Origin: CBDCVO01 sp965223085
GTDB lineage: Bacteria > Pseudomonadota > Gammaproteobacteria > Ga0077536
Assembly: GCA_965223085.1 (NCBI GenBank)
Contig: OZ244981.1
Location: 1,364,001 to 1,428,000 of the forward strand
Length of the DNA stretch: 64,000 nucleotides
Reading direction: 5' to 3'
Shown here: piece after piece, positions 34,238 to 43,632 of the stretch
Layout: every line of letters begins with the position of its first letter
Position numbering within the stretch: the first letter of the stretch is position 1
Notes under the pieces: generated by a model
What the model was told of the DNA's origin: nothing
The model's database searches: none
Seen by the model: the letters and a program-made list of their open reading frames with translations, nothing else
Translations under genes and position numbers: made by a program

Positions 34238-35928
34238 AACAAGTGCGCACCTCTGGCGAGACCCCTGTATCACCTCGCAGCGGCGGCGCCTGTCTGGTGG
34301 AGACCTTGGAACAACACGACGTCCAGCGCGTCTTTTGCGTACCGGGCGAGAGCTATTTGCCGGTGCTCGACGCCCTTTATGATAGTGCCATCGAGGTGAC
34401 GGTTGCGCGCCACGAAGGCGGCGCCTGCATGATGGCCGAAGCTTGGGCTAAGCTCACCAATGAACCCGGGATCTGCTTTGTAACCCGGGGACCAGGCGCC
34501 ACCAATGCTTCAGCCGGTATTCATGTTGCGCAACAAGATTCGACGCCGCTGATCCTATTTGTCGGACAAGTTCCGCGTCACGTGCGCGGCCGTGACGCAT
34601 TTCAGGAAATCGATTATGTGAAGTTTTTTGGTGATCTCGCCAAGTGGGCCATAGAAATTTCAGATCCCGATCAGATCCCCACTTCGGTGCATAGCGCTTG
34701 GCAAATCGCGTGCAGCGGGCGACCCGGGCCCGTCGTCATCGCGCTGCCGGAAGATGTCCTCGCGTGTTCCACTAGTGCGCGGCTTGCGGCAGCTCGCGAC
34801 CCGGTCGCGCCAGCGTCGCTCGACAGCGCGACGGTAATCGAGGTCATCGCCAAGCTCGAAGCTTCCGCTACGCCGATCGCAATTCTCGGCGGGGGGCCCT
34901 GGTCTCGCGAGGCTCGCGAGGCATTTACCGGATTTGCAGAGCGCTTTGCACTGCCAGTAACAGTGACGTTCCGGCGTCAGGAATTGTTTGATCATCAACA
35001 CCCGAACTATGCGGGAGAGCTGGGTATCGGCCCGAACCCCGAGCTATTGCAGCGCGTTAGAAACGCCGATGTTGTTTTGGTCATTGGCGATCGATTATCT
35101 GAGATTACATCTCAAGCTTACACCTTGTTTGACTTTGCTCCCGGCCGGCAAAGCCTGATCCATATCCACCCCGAAGGCCGCGAGTTGGGTCGTACCTACA
35201 GCCCCGTACTGGGCGTGGTGGCGACGCCCACGGCGTTTTGCGCGGCCCTGAAGCACTGTGCACCATCGCGCGCACCGTCTTGGCAAGGGCAGGCGCATAG
35301 CGCGCACACTGCCTATGAGCGCTGGTCTACACTAGCGATGCACAACCCCGGAAGACTGCAGCTCGGCCCCGTCATGGACTACCTCAACGAAGCCCTGCCA
35401 GACGATGCAATCGTGACCAATGGCGGTGGCAATTACACCTTATGGATTCATCGCTATTATCGGTTCCGGCAATTCGGCACCCAACTCGCCCCGCAGAGCG
35501 GTTCGATGGGTTATGGTCTGCCGGCTGCGATCGCAGCAAAATTACGCTATCCCGATCGGGTTGTGGTTTGTGTTTGCGGTGATGGTTGCCTGCAAATGAC
35601 GCTGCAGGAACTCGGAACGGTGATGGACAGCAAAGCGGCGATTATTATCCTGTGTATCGATAATGGGCTTTATGGAACGATCCGTATGCACCAAGAACGT
35701 CGCTACCCTGGTCGTGCGATCGCCAGTGCATTAGTCAATCCGGATTTCGCCGCCTTGGCGCGCGCCTATAACATGACGGCCGAAACCATTATCGAGGCGA
35801 GCGATTTTGCGCCGGCGTTAGACCGCGGGCTGCAGTCAAACAAAGCAAGTTTGCTACATTTGAAACTCGATCCGGATGCTATTACACCGACGTCCGCGTT
35901 GTCCGATCTTGGCACACCGCCACGATAA
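34234..35928 (+). CDS. Thiamine-diphosphate enzyme, acetolactate-synthase-like
   Basis: 564 residues with the three ThDP domains in order. The N-terminal PYR domain has FCVPGESYLPVLDAL and the catalytic Glu in VARHEGGACMMAEA. A central Rossmann-like domain contains PIAILGGGPWSREA. The PP domain carries the Mg-ThDP motif VCGDGCLQMTLQELGTVM ... IDNGLYGT. The overall design is that of acetolactate synthase large subunit, but no small regulatory subunit gene is near and the context is not branched-chain biosynthesis. The GTG start overlaps the stop of the cysteine-synthase-like gene, so the two are translationally linked. The reaction is unknown; decarboxylation or carboligation of a 2-oxo acid is expected. 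Confidence 0.88.
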   Translation: MKQVRTSGETPVSPRSGGACLVETLEQHDVQRVFCVPGESYLPVLDALYDSAIEVTVARHEGGACMMAEAWAKLTNEPGICFVTRGPGATNASAGIHVAQQDSTPLILFVGQVPRHVRGRDAFQEIDYVKFFGDLAKWAIEISDPDQIPTSVHSAWQIACSGRPGPVVIALPEDVLACSTSARLAAARDPVAPASLDSATVIEVIAKLEASATPIAILGGGPWSREAREAFTGFAERFALPVTVTFRRQELFDHQHPNYAGELGIGPNPELLQRVRNADVVLVIGDRLSEITSQAYTLFDFAPGRQSLIHIHPEGRELGRTYSPVLGVVATPTAFCAALKHCAPSRAPSWQGQAHSAHTAYERWSTLAMHNPGRLQLGPVMDYLNEALPDDAIVTNGGGNYTLWIHRYYRFRQFGTQLAPQSGSMGYGLPAAIAAKLRYPDRVVVCVCGDGCLQMTLQELGTVMDSKAAIIILCIDNGLYGTIRMHQERRYPGRAIASALVNPDFAALARAYNMTAETIIEASDFAPALDRGLQSNKASLLHLKLDPDAITPTSALSDLGTPPR

Positions 35929-36144
35929 TAAACTGAACATCGCGCTCGTTAGCGCAGCAGATGACCGATGGGCGTGTTCAGGATCGTGCACGTGGGTCCA
36001 ATAATCCTCGGAGCAGGCTAACCGCAGCATCCTCAATTAGACGGCAACCGCTCAATGAGCGAAACTGAGAGACACGTTATCATCGCTACACCAATAAGCT
36101 GTAGTTTGCTCGAAGCGTTCAACTGAGGATTCTAGGCTAACTAG

Positions 36145-36798
36145 ATGCATTGCGACGAGACTTTCAGGGCACAGATCCGCGCGAACCTGGGGCACTTCGA
36201 ACCCCAGCGCAACTACGACGGTCGCGCTGCAGCAGTCGCGATCACCATTGTCGAACAAGCCTACGGTGCCGATTTGCCCGGTCTGCCGCGGCACGAGACT
36301 TGGCAGAACGATGCTGCCTTGATACTAACGAGGCGCGCAGCCACCTTGCGCCGCCATCCTGGCCAATGGGCGTTACCCGGCGGACGCGTCGACGCCGATG
36401 AATCTCCGCTTGAGACGGCGTTGCGCGAGATGCAAGAGGAGATTGGCCTCGTGCTCGGTAACGATGCCGTGCTCGGTCAGCTCGACGATTTCGTCACGCG
36501 TTCCGGTTTTACGATCACGCCCATCGTATTTTGGGCAGGGGCGGCTAACGATCTCGCCCCTAACCTCGATGAAGTCGATTCGATTCATCGCATACCGGTG
36601 GCAGAATTCATGCGCGCCGACGCACCATTATTAGAACAAACCGAGCATGGCGACGCACCAGTGTTGCGAATGCCGGTGGGTAACTCGTGGATTGCGGCAC
36701 CCACCGCCGCGATGTTGTATCAGTTTCGCGAAGTTTGCGTGCACGGTCGGCATACGCGTGTGGCACATTTCGAGCAACCACAATTCGCTTGGCGTTGA
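36145..36798 (+). CDS. Nudix hydrolase, CoA-pyrophosphatase-like
   Basis: 217 residues. The Nudix box is complete: GRVDADESPLETALREMQEEIGL, preceded by RHPGQWALPGG, the NudL/CoA-diphosphatase signature style. It hydrolyses a nucleoside diphosphate linked to another moiety, probably coenzyme A derivatives. The C-terminal part (VGNSWIAAPTAAMLYQF) resembles that group. It stands alone on the plus strand, convergent with the MmgE/PrpD gene 12 bases away. The upstream 200 bases show nothing certain. Confidence 0.88.
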   Translation: MHCDETFRAQIRANLGHFEPQRNYDGRAAAVAITIVEQAYGADLPGLPRHETWQNDAALILTRRAATLRRHPGQWALPGGRVDADESPLETALREMQEEIGLVLGNDAVLGQLDDFVTRSGFTITPIVFWAGAANDLAPNLDEVDSIHRIPVAEFMRADAPLLEQTEHGDAPVLRMPVGNSWIAAPTAAMLYQFREVCVHGRHTRVAHFEQPQFAWR

Positions 36799-36810
36799 GC
36801 GACGGCGCAG

Positions 36811-38202
36811 CTACGCTGGGCGCAAGGCGCTCGTCAGTTGGGCAATATCCTCAATTTTATCGAGATCGGCCACCAGCTCGATCACTTGCTCGATACGAGC
36901 GCGTGGTAATACGGTCGCGGCAAGGTCGCGAAATTTTTTTTCGATTTCCGGCCAAGTGATGGCAGGTTTATCGCGCGGAAATTCTGTTTCGACTTCCACA
37001 CGACGACCATCTTGTAGATCTATGGCGATGGCGAAACACATGCGTTGCTCTTCGAACCACGCGAGCTCCGCGGTGGCGTCGGCGGTGATTTCGACCCCGC
37101 GCATAAGTTCGGCAAGCTCGGGGTCACGAATGTAGGTCGGTGAGTACATCGCGGGTAGCAAAGCGTCCCCGCGGAGCGTCGTCGCAATAGTATAGGGCAG
37201 GGAAAACATCGCGTCGACGGGTCCCGCGGGTTTGTGATCCGCGATCCGCTCGGCCCCGAGGCCGCGAACTTGCACGCGGCGAACATCGGTAGCAGCAAAA
37301 CCCTCTGAGTGCATTAAACGTTTGATGGCGAGATGCGGCGGGTGATTCCACGCAATTGAGGGATGCACTTTGAATTCCGTTTCCAAAATGTAGTGCGTGC
37401 GGCCTAAGTCCCTGACCATCGAGTCGTGATCACATTGATCGGATCCCGCCATAATCCAAAAACCCTCCTCCCCATCGAGAATGCCGTGTCCGCCCGCGAA
37501 ACCTTCTGCCGCGCAGAGCGCACCGAATACACCCCCCAGCGCCATCCAGCCCCAGCCTAGCTTCGCTTCTCGCATGGGGCGGGTTTCGGCGACCTTGCCG
37601 AAATATTTGTATGCCGAGGGTACCAGCGCGTAGGTACCGGTAATTCCCATCGCTACGTCCATTTGCTCAGCGCCCAAGCCGAGCAGTCGACCAGCCGCCA
37701 CACAGGGCGCAAACGGCGTGTACTGTTGACCCCAAACTTGCGCGCCACGCGCTGCGCTCGGTTGCATCGCGAGTCCGATCCGGGTACCAATCTCGTAGCC
37801 ACGTTCGATCGCCACGAGAACCTCGCGCCCGGATGCGTGCAGCGACTCCCCCACGGCGAGCGCGGCGGGGACCGTCACCGGGCCCGCATGAATGCAATAA
37901 CAAACGACGTCTTCGTAGTCGAGCGCGAAAGCGAGTGACGCGTTCGCGTAGGTCGCCATCGGGACCGCAATGCGCTCGCCGTCCCCCCATACCGTCGCGG
38001 CATTCACGCCGGCACCCGTCTGCCTCGCCATGCGAACGTGCAATTGACCGATATTCGTTTGCGTACCACCCAGAGCAGCGGCGATGATGTTTAGCACCGC
38101 GAGCTTGGTGGCCGCGATGACTTCCGCCGAAAGCGTCTCGTAGCCACCCTCTATGGCATACGCCGCTAACTGGCGCGTAACCGACTTTTCGACGTGTGTC
38201 AT
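36811..38202 (-). CDS. MmgE/PrpD family protein
   Basis: 463 residues, the typical length of the family that includes 2-methylcitrate dehydratase, aconitate decarboxylase and uncharacterised dehydratase/isomerases. Family hallmarks are the long helical N-terminus, FALDYEDVVCYCIHAGPVTVPAALA (containing the His region), and FKVHPSIAWNHPPHLAIKRL. No methylcitrate cycle partners (prpB, prpC) are near, so the substrate is open. The threonine-dehydratase-like gene lies upstream on the same strand, 81 bases away. It may be part of an amino- or organic-acid breakdown unit. The gene is intact. Confidence 0.88.
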   Translation of the reverse strand: MTHVEKSVTRQLAAYAIEGGYETLSAEVIAATKLAVLNIIAAALGGTQTNIGQLHVRMARQTGAGVNAATVWGDGERIAVPMATYANASLAFALDYEDVVCYCIHAGPVTVPAALAVGESLHASGREVLVAIERGYEIGTRIGLAMQPSAARGAQVWGQQYTPFAPCVAAGRLLGLGAEQMDVAMGITGTYALVPSAYKYFGKVAETRPMREAKLGWGWMALGGVFGALCAAEGFAGGHGILDGEEGFWIMAGSDQCDHDSMVRDLGRTHYILETEFKVHPSIAWNHPPHLAIKRLMHSEGFAATDVRRVQVRGLGAERIADHKPAGPVDAMFSLPYTIATTLRGDALLPAMYSPTYIRDPELAELMRGVEITADATAELAWFEEQRMCFAIAIDLQDGRRVEVETEFPRDKPAITWPEIEKKFRDLAATVLPRARIEQVIELVADLDKIEDIAQLTSALRPA

Positions 38203-38283
38203 TTGCCCCCTCTAGCCCGGCTCGTGCACCAGGGCTGCGAATACTGGTGACCGGTCGCCGCGCCCGCCGGCGTCGCTATTTAT

Positions 38284-39246
38284 TTAGCTGTGATCGGCGA
38301 GGATCGCGGCCAGTCTTTGGTGGTCGATATTCGCACCCGATAAGACAAACCCGACGCGACGACCCTGTAGCGCGTCGCGATGCTTCATGATACCGGCCAA
38401 GCCAGCTGCACCCGCGCCTTCGGCGCAGTTATGGGTCGCTGCAAAACAAAGTCGGATCGCAGCGACGATCTCGTCATCCGTCACCTCTACGATATCATCC
38501 ACATTTTTCCATATCATCTCGAGTGCCTCAGGTTCGGGGACTCGACACGCCATACCATCGGCTACGCTGGTCGACACCGGCGCTTCCACGACCTGCCGAG
38601 CCTTAAACGAGCGCGCGTAGGCGGGTGCCGCGGCGGACACTACGCCAACAATTTTCGTTTTGACTTGCAGCGCTGCGCGCGCTGCGACCATGCCGCAAAT
38701 GCCGGAACCTAAACCGATCGGAATGTAGACGACTTCGAGGCCGGTAACGGCGCGCAACCACTCACAACTGTAGGTCGCGACACCAGCGACTAGCAAGGGA
38801 TGAAACGCCGGCACCATATGCAAACCCCGATCGCGTGCTAGGGTTTCGGCGTATTCCCGAGCTTGTTGAAAATCTTCGCCGTGTTCAATCAATGCAACGC
38901 CTAATGCCTGCATTGCCGCATTCTTCTCGACGCTGTTTCCGTAGGGGACACAAATGGTAGCGGGAATGTTGTGGCGCCTCGCCGCAAACCCAATCGATTG
39001 GCCGTGGTTACCACGGGTGGCAGAAACTACCCCCGTTTTTGCGATGCCAGCTGTCGCGAGATAGTCGAAATAAACAATCCCGCCTCTGACTTTAAACGCG
39101 CCGGTGGGCGTGTGATTTTCGTGCTTTACCCACACTTCGCAACCTAAGTGCTGCTGCAATAACGGCCATGGGTACTGCAGGGTCGGCGGTACGAGCGGCG
39201 CAATCAGCTCCGCGGCAGCTTCGATATGTTGGCGGATTGGCCGCAA
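38284..39246 (-). CDS. Threonine dehydratase-like PLP enzyme
   Basis: 320 residues. The PLP lysine is in PTGAFKVRGG, the substrate loop in ATRGNHGQSIG, and the glycine loop IGLGSGICGM. It belongs to the fold-II serine/threonine dehydratase group and lacks the C-terminal ACT regulatory domain of biosynthetic IlvA, so a catabolic, unregulated role is likely. The ATG lies four bases from the end of the third PilT-like gene in the same direction, which suggests read-through from the pil genes. Serine, threonine or hydroxy-aspartate could be substrates. Confidence 0.87.
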   Translation of the reverse strand: MRPIRQHIEAAAELIAPLVPPTLQYPWPLLQQHLGCEVWVKHENHTPTGAFKVRGGIVYFDYLATAGIAKTGVVSATRGNHGQSIGFAARRHNIPATICVPYGNSVEKNAAMQALGVALIEHGEDFQQAREYAETLARDRGLHMVPAFHPLLVAGVATYSCEWLRAVTGLEVVYIPIGLGSGICGMVAARAALQVKTKIVGVVSAAAPAYARSFKARQVVEAPVSTSVADGMACRVPEPEALEMIWKNVDDIVEVTDDEIVAAIRLCFAATHNCAEGAGAAGLAGIMKHRDALQGRRVGFVLSGANIDHQRLAAILADHS

Positions 39247-39249
39247 AAC

Positions 39250-40308
39250 TCAGCCAAAATTAATGCGAGCTTCCAAATTCGTGCGGGAATCGGCGTTGGT
39301 CAAGGCCTCTTCGAGCTCGATCCGTTCCTCTTTGAAAAGATTATGCAAGGCCATGTCAAACGTTTGCATGCCTTTCGCACCACTGCCCTCCATTGCTTCT
39401 TTGATCTCACCGAGACTGCCTTTCAAAATCAAATCCGCGATGTGTGGCGTATTGATCATGATCTCGATCGCCGCAACACGCGCGCCGTCGATCCCTTGTA
39501 CTAAGCGTTGCGAAATAACCGAGCGCACATTCAACGACAAGTCTAAAAACAATTGTTTATGCAAATCTTGTGGGAACAAGTTGATCACCCGCTCCATCGC
39601 CTGGTTAGCATTGTTCGCGTGCAAAGTAGACAAACATAAATGCCCCGTATTGCACAGTTCCAAAGCTGCTTCCATGGTTTCACGGTCGCGGATTTCGCCG
39701 ATCAAAATAACATCCGGCGCCTCGCGTAACGAAGAGCGCAGTGCGGCCCGATAAGACAGGGTATCGACCCCGATTTCGCGTTGGTTGATCACCGATTTTT
39801 GGTTCGGGTGAGAAAACTCGATCGGGTCTTCAATGGTAAGAATATGACCTGACATGCGTCGATTTCGCTCATTGACCATCGCTGCCAGTGTGGTCGATTT
39901 ACCCGATCCTGTCGCACCAACCATGAGTATCAGCCCACGTTTATGCATGACTAAGGACTTCAACACTTCGGGCAATCCGAGACCGTCGACGGTCGGGATT
40001 TTCGATGGGATTAAACGCAACACCATGCTGACTTCACCGCGCTGCCGAAAAACGTTCACCCGATAGCGTGCTGACTTGTCTTCTAAATAGATAGCGAAGT
40101 CGATTTCCAAGTTATCTTCGAACTGCGCGATCTGTTTGTCGTTCATAATGCCGTAAGCGGCCGCTTGCGTCAGTTCTCCGGTCAGAACAGTTTTACCTAC
40201 AGAGGTGACTTGCCCCTCGATTTTTATCTTAACGGGCGCACCAACACTAAAGAACAGATCGGAGCCTTCCTTATCGCGCAACAATTTCAGATAAGGCGTT
40301 ATATCCAT
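39250..40308 (-). CDS. PilT/PilU-family ATPase, third paralogue
   Basis: 352 residues, a complete retraction ATPase: Walker A GATGSGKSTTLAAMV, the Asp box with TIEDPIEFSHPNQ, Walker B ILIGEIRDRETME and the His box STLHANNANQAM. The sequence is closer to PilU than to PilT, including the MALHNLFKEERIELEEAL C-terminus. It follows pilU by 40 bases and pilT further upstream, giving three homologous ATPases in a row. Most type IV pilus loci have only PilT and PilU. It acts at the cytoplasmic face of the pilus machine. A separate role in tuning retraction is plausible but untested. Confidence 0.93.
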   Translation of the reverse strand: MDITPYLKLLRDKEGSDLFFSVGAPVKIKIEGQVTSVGKTVLTGELTQAAAYGIMNDKQIAQFEDNLEIDFAIYLEDKSARYRVNVFRQRGEVSMVLRLIPSKIPTVDGLGLPEVLKSLVMHKRGLILMVGATGSGKSTTLAAMVNERNRRMSGHILTIEDPIEFSHPNQKSVINQREIGVDTLSYRAALRSSLREAPDVILIGEIRDRETMEAALELCNTGHLCLSTLHANNANQAMERVINLFPQDLHKQLFLDLSLNVRSVISQRLVQGIDGARVAAIEIMINTPHIADLILKGSLGEIKEAMEGSGAKGMQTFDMALHNLFKEERIELEEALTNADSRTNLEARINFG

Positions 40309-40348
40309 AAAAGTTCCCCGTGCTTCTAGACCCGAGTCGTTACTTTCC

Positions 40349-41512
40349 TCAGCGGATCAAGTTCTCGTCGCCCGATTCCTCGAGCGCCAAATGATCGAGA
40401 TCGCCGAGTTTATCCCCAGCCTTAGCGGACTTACCTTCCAGTTTGATGCGTAAACGCAGTTCGTTCATGGAATCCGCATTTCGTAGCGCATCTTCGTAGG
40501 TGATCTGATCGTCTTCGAAAAGATCGAACAAGGCCTGGTCAAAAGTTTTCATGCCAAGTTCGTTTGATTTAGACATGATCTCCTTGATTTCGTGCACCTC
40601 ACCTTTCAGGATCAAATCCGCGATCAAGGGAGAGTTAAGCATGAGTTCGATCGCCGCGACACGCCCTTTAGAATCGACTTTTTTCAACAAACGCTGCGAA
40701 ATCACCGCTCTGAGATTCAACGATAAATCCATCAAAAGTTGTGGTCGCCGTTCTTCTGGAAAAAAGTTGATAATGCGATCGAGCGCCTGATTGGAACTGT
40801 TAGCGTGCAACGTTGCCATCGCCAAATGACCCGTTTCAGCGAAAGCGATCCCAAATTCCATTGTTTCGCGATCGCGAATTTCGCCCAGCAGAATCACATC
40901 GGGTGCTTGACGCAAAGAATTTTTTAATGCGATTCCCCAGTCGTCGGTATCGACCCCTACTTCGCGTTGTGTAACGATCGAATTCTTGTGGGGGTGCACG
41001 TATTCGATCGGGTCTTCGACAGTAATAATGTGACCGTGGCTATTTTCGTTGCGGTGATCGATCATCGCCGCTAGCGAGGTAGATTTACCCGACCCGGTCC
41101 CCCCGACCATAATCACGAGCCCGCGTTTAGTCATCGCGATATCTTTCATTACTGGTGGCAGGCCGAGCGAGTCGATGGTCGGCACGTTCGTCTCGATAGT
41201 CCTCAATACCATGCCTGTGTACTGCTGTTGCACAAGCGCGTTGACGCGAAAGCGACCGATGCCTGTTGGTGCGATAGCGAAATTGCACTCCTTGGTAGCT
41301 TCAAATTCTTTAACTTGGCGATCGTTCATGATCGCGTAAGTCAGCGCTTTCGTGTTCTCGGAGGTGAGTTTAGTTTTCGAAACGGGCGTTACTTTACCGT
41401 CGATTTTGATCGCGGGCGGGAAGTCGCAAGAGATAAATAAATCCGATCCTTTTTTGTCGACCATTAGTTTCAATAGGTCTCGCATATACTTAATAGCTTG
41501 TTCGCGTTCCAT
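40349..41512 (-). CDS. pilU: Type IV pilus retraction ATPase PilU
   Basis: 387 residues. The N-terminal LLKLMVDKKGSDLFISCDFPP and the length with an extended acidic C-terminus (LALEESGDENLIR) are PilU features. Walker A is GGTGSGKSTSLAAMI, Walker B VILLGEIRDRETME, and the His box ATLHANSSNQALDRI. PilU assists PilT in powering pilus retraction. It lies 169 bases downstream of pilT and upstream of the third paralogue on the same strand. Confidence 0.95.
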   Translation of the reverse strand: MEREQAIKYMRDLLKLMVDKKGSDLFISCDFPPAIKIDGKVTPVSKTKLTSENTKALTYAIMNDRQVKEFEATKECNFAIAPTGIGRFRVNALVQQQYTGMVLRTIETNVPTIDSLGLPPVMKDIAMTKRGLVIMVGGTGSGKSTSLAAMIDHRNENSHGHIITVEDPIEYVHPHKNSIVTQREVGVDTDDWGIALKNSLRQAPDVILLGEIRDRETMEFGIAFAETGHLAMATLHANSSNQALDRIINFFPEERRPQLLMDLSLNLRAVISQRLLKKVDSKGRVAAIELMLNSPLIADLILKGEVHEIKEIMSKSNELGMKTFDQALFDLFEDDQITYEDALRNADSMNELRLRIKLEGKSAKAGDKLGDLDHLALEESGDENLIR

Positions 41513-41680
41513 CGGCTCGCTCCAGTTCGGTAAGAAATATCAGTGTAACAAGGACGATCGAAGTAGTTGAATTATAGGCGCGCCGAGCAATTATTGGGGA
41601 TCAACCTCACCTGCACCTGTAGCCTGGTTCATTGTCTGCTCAGTGGGATACGCTCGAACACCGCGCCACAGCGCCACCGA

Positions 41681-42715
41681 CTACAATAGATCCTTATTCT
41701 GGGCTTTTATTTTCGCCTCTGTGCGCGAGACCTGACCTTTTTGTACCAATTGCTGTAGACATTGATCCAGTGTTTGCATACCGAATTGCTGACCAGTTTG
41801 GATCGCGGAATACATTTGCGCGATCTTATTCTCTCGGATCAAGTTGCGAATGGCCGGTGTGCCAATCATGATTTCATGAGCGGCGACCCGCCCCCCGCCG
41901 TTTTTCTTCAGCAGAGTTTGCGATATGACCGCGCGCAGCGATTCAGACAACATCGCGCGAACCATGTCTTTTTCTTCTGCCGGGAATACGTCAACGACGC
42001 GGTCAATAGTTTTCGCGGCCGAACTGGTATGCAAGGTGCCAAATACAAGATGACCGGTTTCTGCCGCCGTTAGCGCTAAGCGAATCGTCTCCAGATCGCG
42101 CATTTCGCCGACCAGAATCGTGTCGGGGTCTTCACGCAGCGCCGAACGCAGGGCTTCGTTAAAACCCAGCGTGTCGCGGTGCACCTCGCGCTGGTTGATC
42201 AAACACTTCTTGCTCTGATGAACGAATTCGATCGGATCCTCGATCGTCAAGATATGTCCATATTCTGATTCGTTCTTGTGATTGATCATGCCCGCCAAAG
42301 TCGTCGATTTACCAGAACCTGTTGGACCCGTCACAAGCACGACACCGCGGGGATATTCCGAGATGTCCTTAAAAATGCCGGGCGCGTTGAGGTCTTCTAA
42401 AGTCAATATGGTTGAAGGGATCGTCCTAAAGACCGCCCCCGCACCCCGATTTTGGTTAAAGGCGTTGACGCGAAAACGTGCCAGACCAGGGATTTCGAAC
42501 GAAAAATCGCATTCGAGGAACTCCTCGAAATCTTTACGTTGTTTGTCGTTCATGATGTCGTAGACGAGATCATGCACCGTCGTGTGATCCATAGCCGGGA
42601 CGTTGATACGTCGCACGTCACCGTCCACACGAATCATAGGTGGGAGACCCGCCGAAAGATGCAGATCGGAGGCCGAGTTTTTTACGCTAAAGGCGAGTAG
42701 TTCACCGATATCCAT
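41681..42715 (-). CDS. pilT: Type IV pilus twitching motility ATPase PilT
   Basis: 344 residues, the classic PilT length. Key motifs are GPTGSGKSTTLAGMI (Walker A), LTIEDPIEFVHQSKKCLINQREV (Asp box), ILVGEMRDLETIRLALTAAETGHLVFGTLHT (Walker B and His box) and the AIRNLIRENK (AIRNLIRE) motif. The ATG has AGGGGGA upstream. It is divergent from yggS, the same arrangement as in Pseudomonas. It drives pilus retraction for twitching and DNA uptake. It is first of a three-ATPase run. Confidence 0.97.
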   Translation of the reverse strand: MDIGELLAFSVKNSASDLHLSAGLPPMIRVDGDVRRINVPAMDHTTVHDLVYDIMNDKQRKDFEEFLECDFSFEIPGLARFRVNAFNQNRGAGAVFRTIPSTILTLEDLNAPGIFKDISEYPRGVVLVTGPTGSGKSTTLAGMINHKNESEYGHILTIEDPIEFVHQSKKCLINQREVHRDTLGFNEALRSALREDPDTILVGEMRDLETIRLALTAAETGHLVFGTLHTSSAAKTIDRVVDVFPAEEKDMVRAMLSESLRAVISQTLLKKNGGGRVAAHEIMIGTPAIRNLIRENKIAQMYSAIQTGQQFGMQTLDQCLQQLVQKGQVSRTEAKIKAQNKDLL

Positions 42716-42876
42716 GGTTTTCCCCCTGACGATACCGTTGGCACGCCACGATTGTTGACCTGCCGATGTTAGCTTGCTGCTACAAGTTAATTCTATAGAA
42801 TAACTTTACCAACTAAGTCGCTGACTTGTCATGTAACTCAATGACAGCGTTTCTAAATCACTAAGGCGCCAACCCG

Positions 42877-43557
42877 ATGCCTACTCAGATTGAAGCACGT
42901 TATCGCGAAGTGCTGCTACGCCTCCGCGCGGCGGAACAGCGCTGCGCGCGCGCGCCAGGCTCCGTGACTTTGCTCGCGGTGAGCAAAAAGCAAAGCATTG
43001 AGGCCATTGCCGCGCTGGCGCAATGCGGCCAACGCGCGTTCGGCGAGAACTACGTTCAAGAGGCCCTAAACAAGATAGCTGCACTCGGTGAGGCGAACTT
43101 GAGCTGGCATTTCATCGGTCGTATTCAAGCAAACAAGACGCGCGCGATTAGCGCTCACTTTGATTGGGTGCACACGCTCGATCGGGTGCGGGTTGCTCAA
43201 CGCTTAGGTAGCCAGCGCGCAGCATCGGCATCGCCGCTAAATTGTTTGGTCGAAGTAAATGTGAGCGGCGAGGATTCAAAGGCCGGCGTGGCACCTGAGG
43301 CTCTGGGAGAATTTCTCGGCGCGGTCCGCGATATCGCCGGCATTCGCGTCCGGGGCCTAATGACGCTACCCAAACCGAGCAGTGATTTTCGCGCGCAAAA
43401 GGTGACGTTTGACCGTCTCCATGAACTCTACCGTCACTACGATGAGGGTGACTTTGATACCTTGTCGATGGGCACTAGCGGCGATTTTGAGGCGGCGGTT
43501 GCTGCCGGCGCGACGATCGTACGCCTCGGTACTGTGCTGTTTGGTCCCCGAGTATGA
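42877..43557 (+). CDS. yggS: YggS-family PLP homeostasis protein
   Basis: 226 residues, a single TIM-barrel PLP-binding protein. The PLP lysine is in VTLLAVSKKQSIEAI; FGENYVQEALNK, WHFIGRIQANKTRAI and LSMGTSGDFEAAVAAGATIVRLGTVLFG are diagnostic. The protein buffers pyridoxal phosphate and affects amino-acid pools without enzymatic activity. It is divergent from pilT and starts the yggS-proC-yggT-metX-metW run. Confidence 0.95.
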   Translation: MPTQIEARYREVLLRLRAAEQRCARAPGSVTLLAVSKKQSIEAIAALAQCGQRAFGENYVQEALNKIAALGEANLSWHFIGRIQANKTRAISAHFDWVHTLDRVRVAQRLGSQRAASASPLNCLVEVNVSGEDSKAGVAPEALGEFLGAVRDIAGIRVRGLMTLPKPSSDFRAQKVTFDRLHELYRHYDEGDFDTLSMGTSGDFEAAVAAGATIVRLGTVLFGPRV

Positions 43558-43632
43558 GACTCGCACACCTGCTCGACAGCGCGACGGTGCCGAGATGCTA
43601 AACTCGCGGTGACTAGATCATCACGAGCGAGC

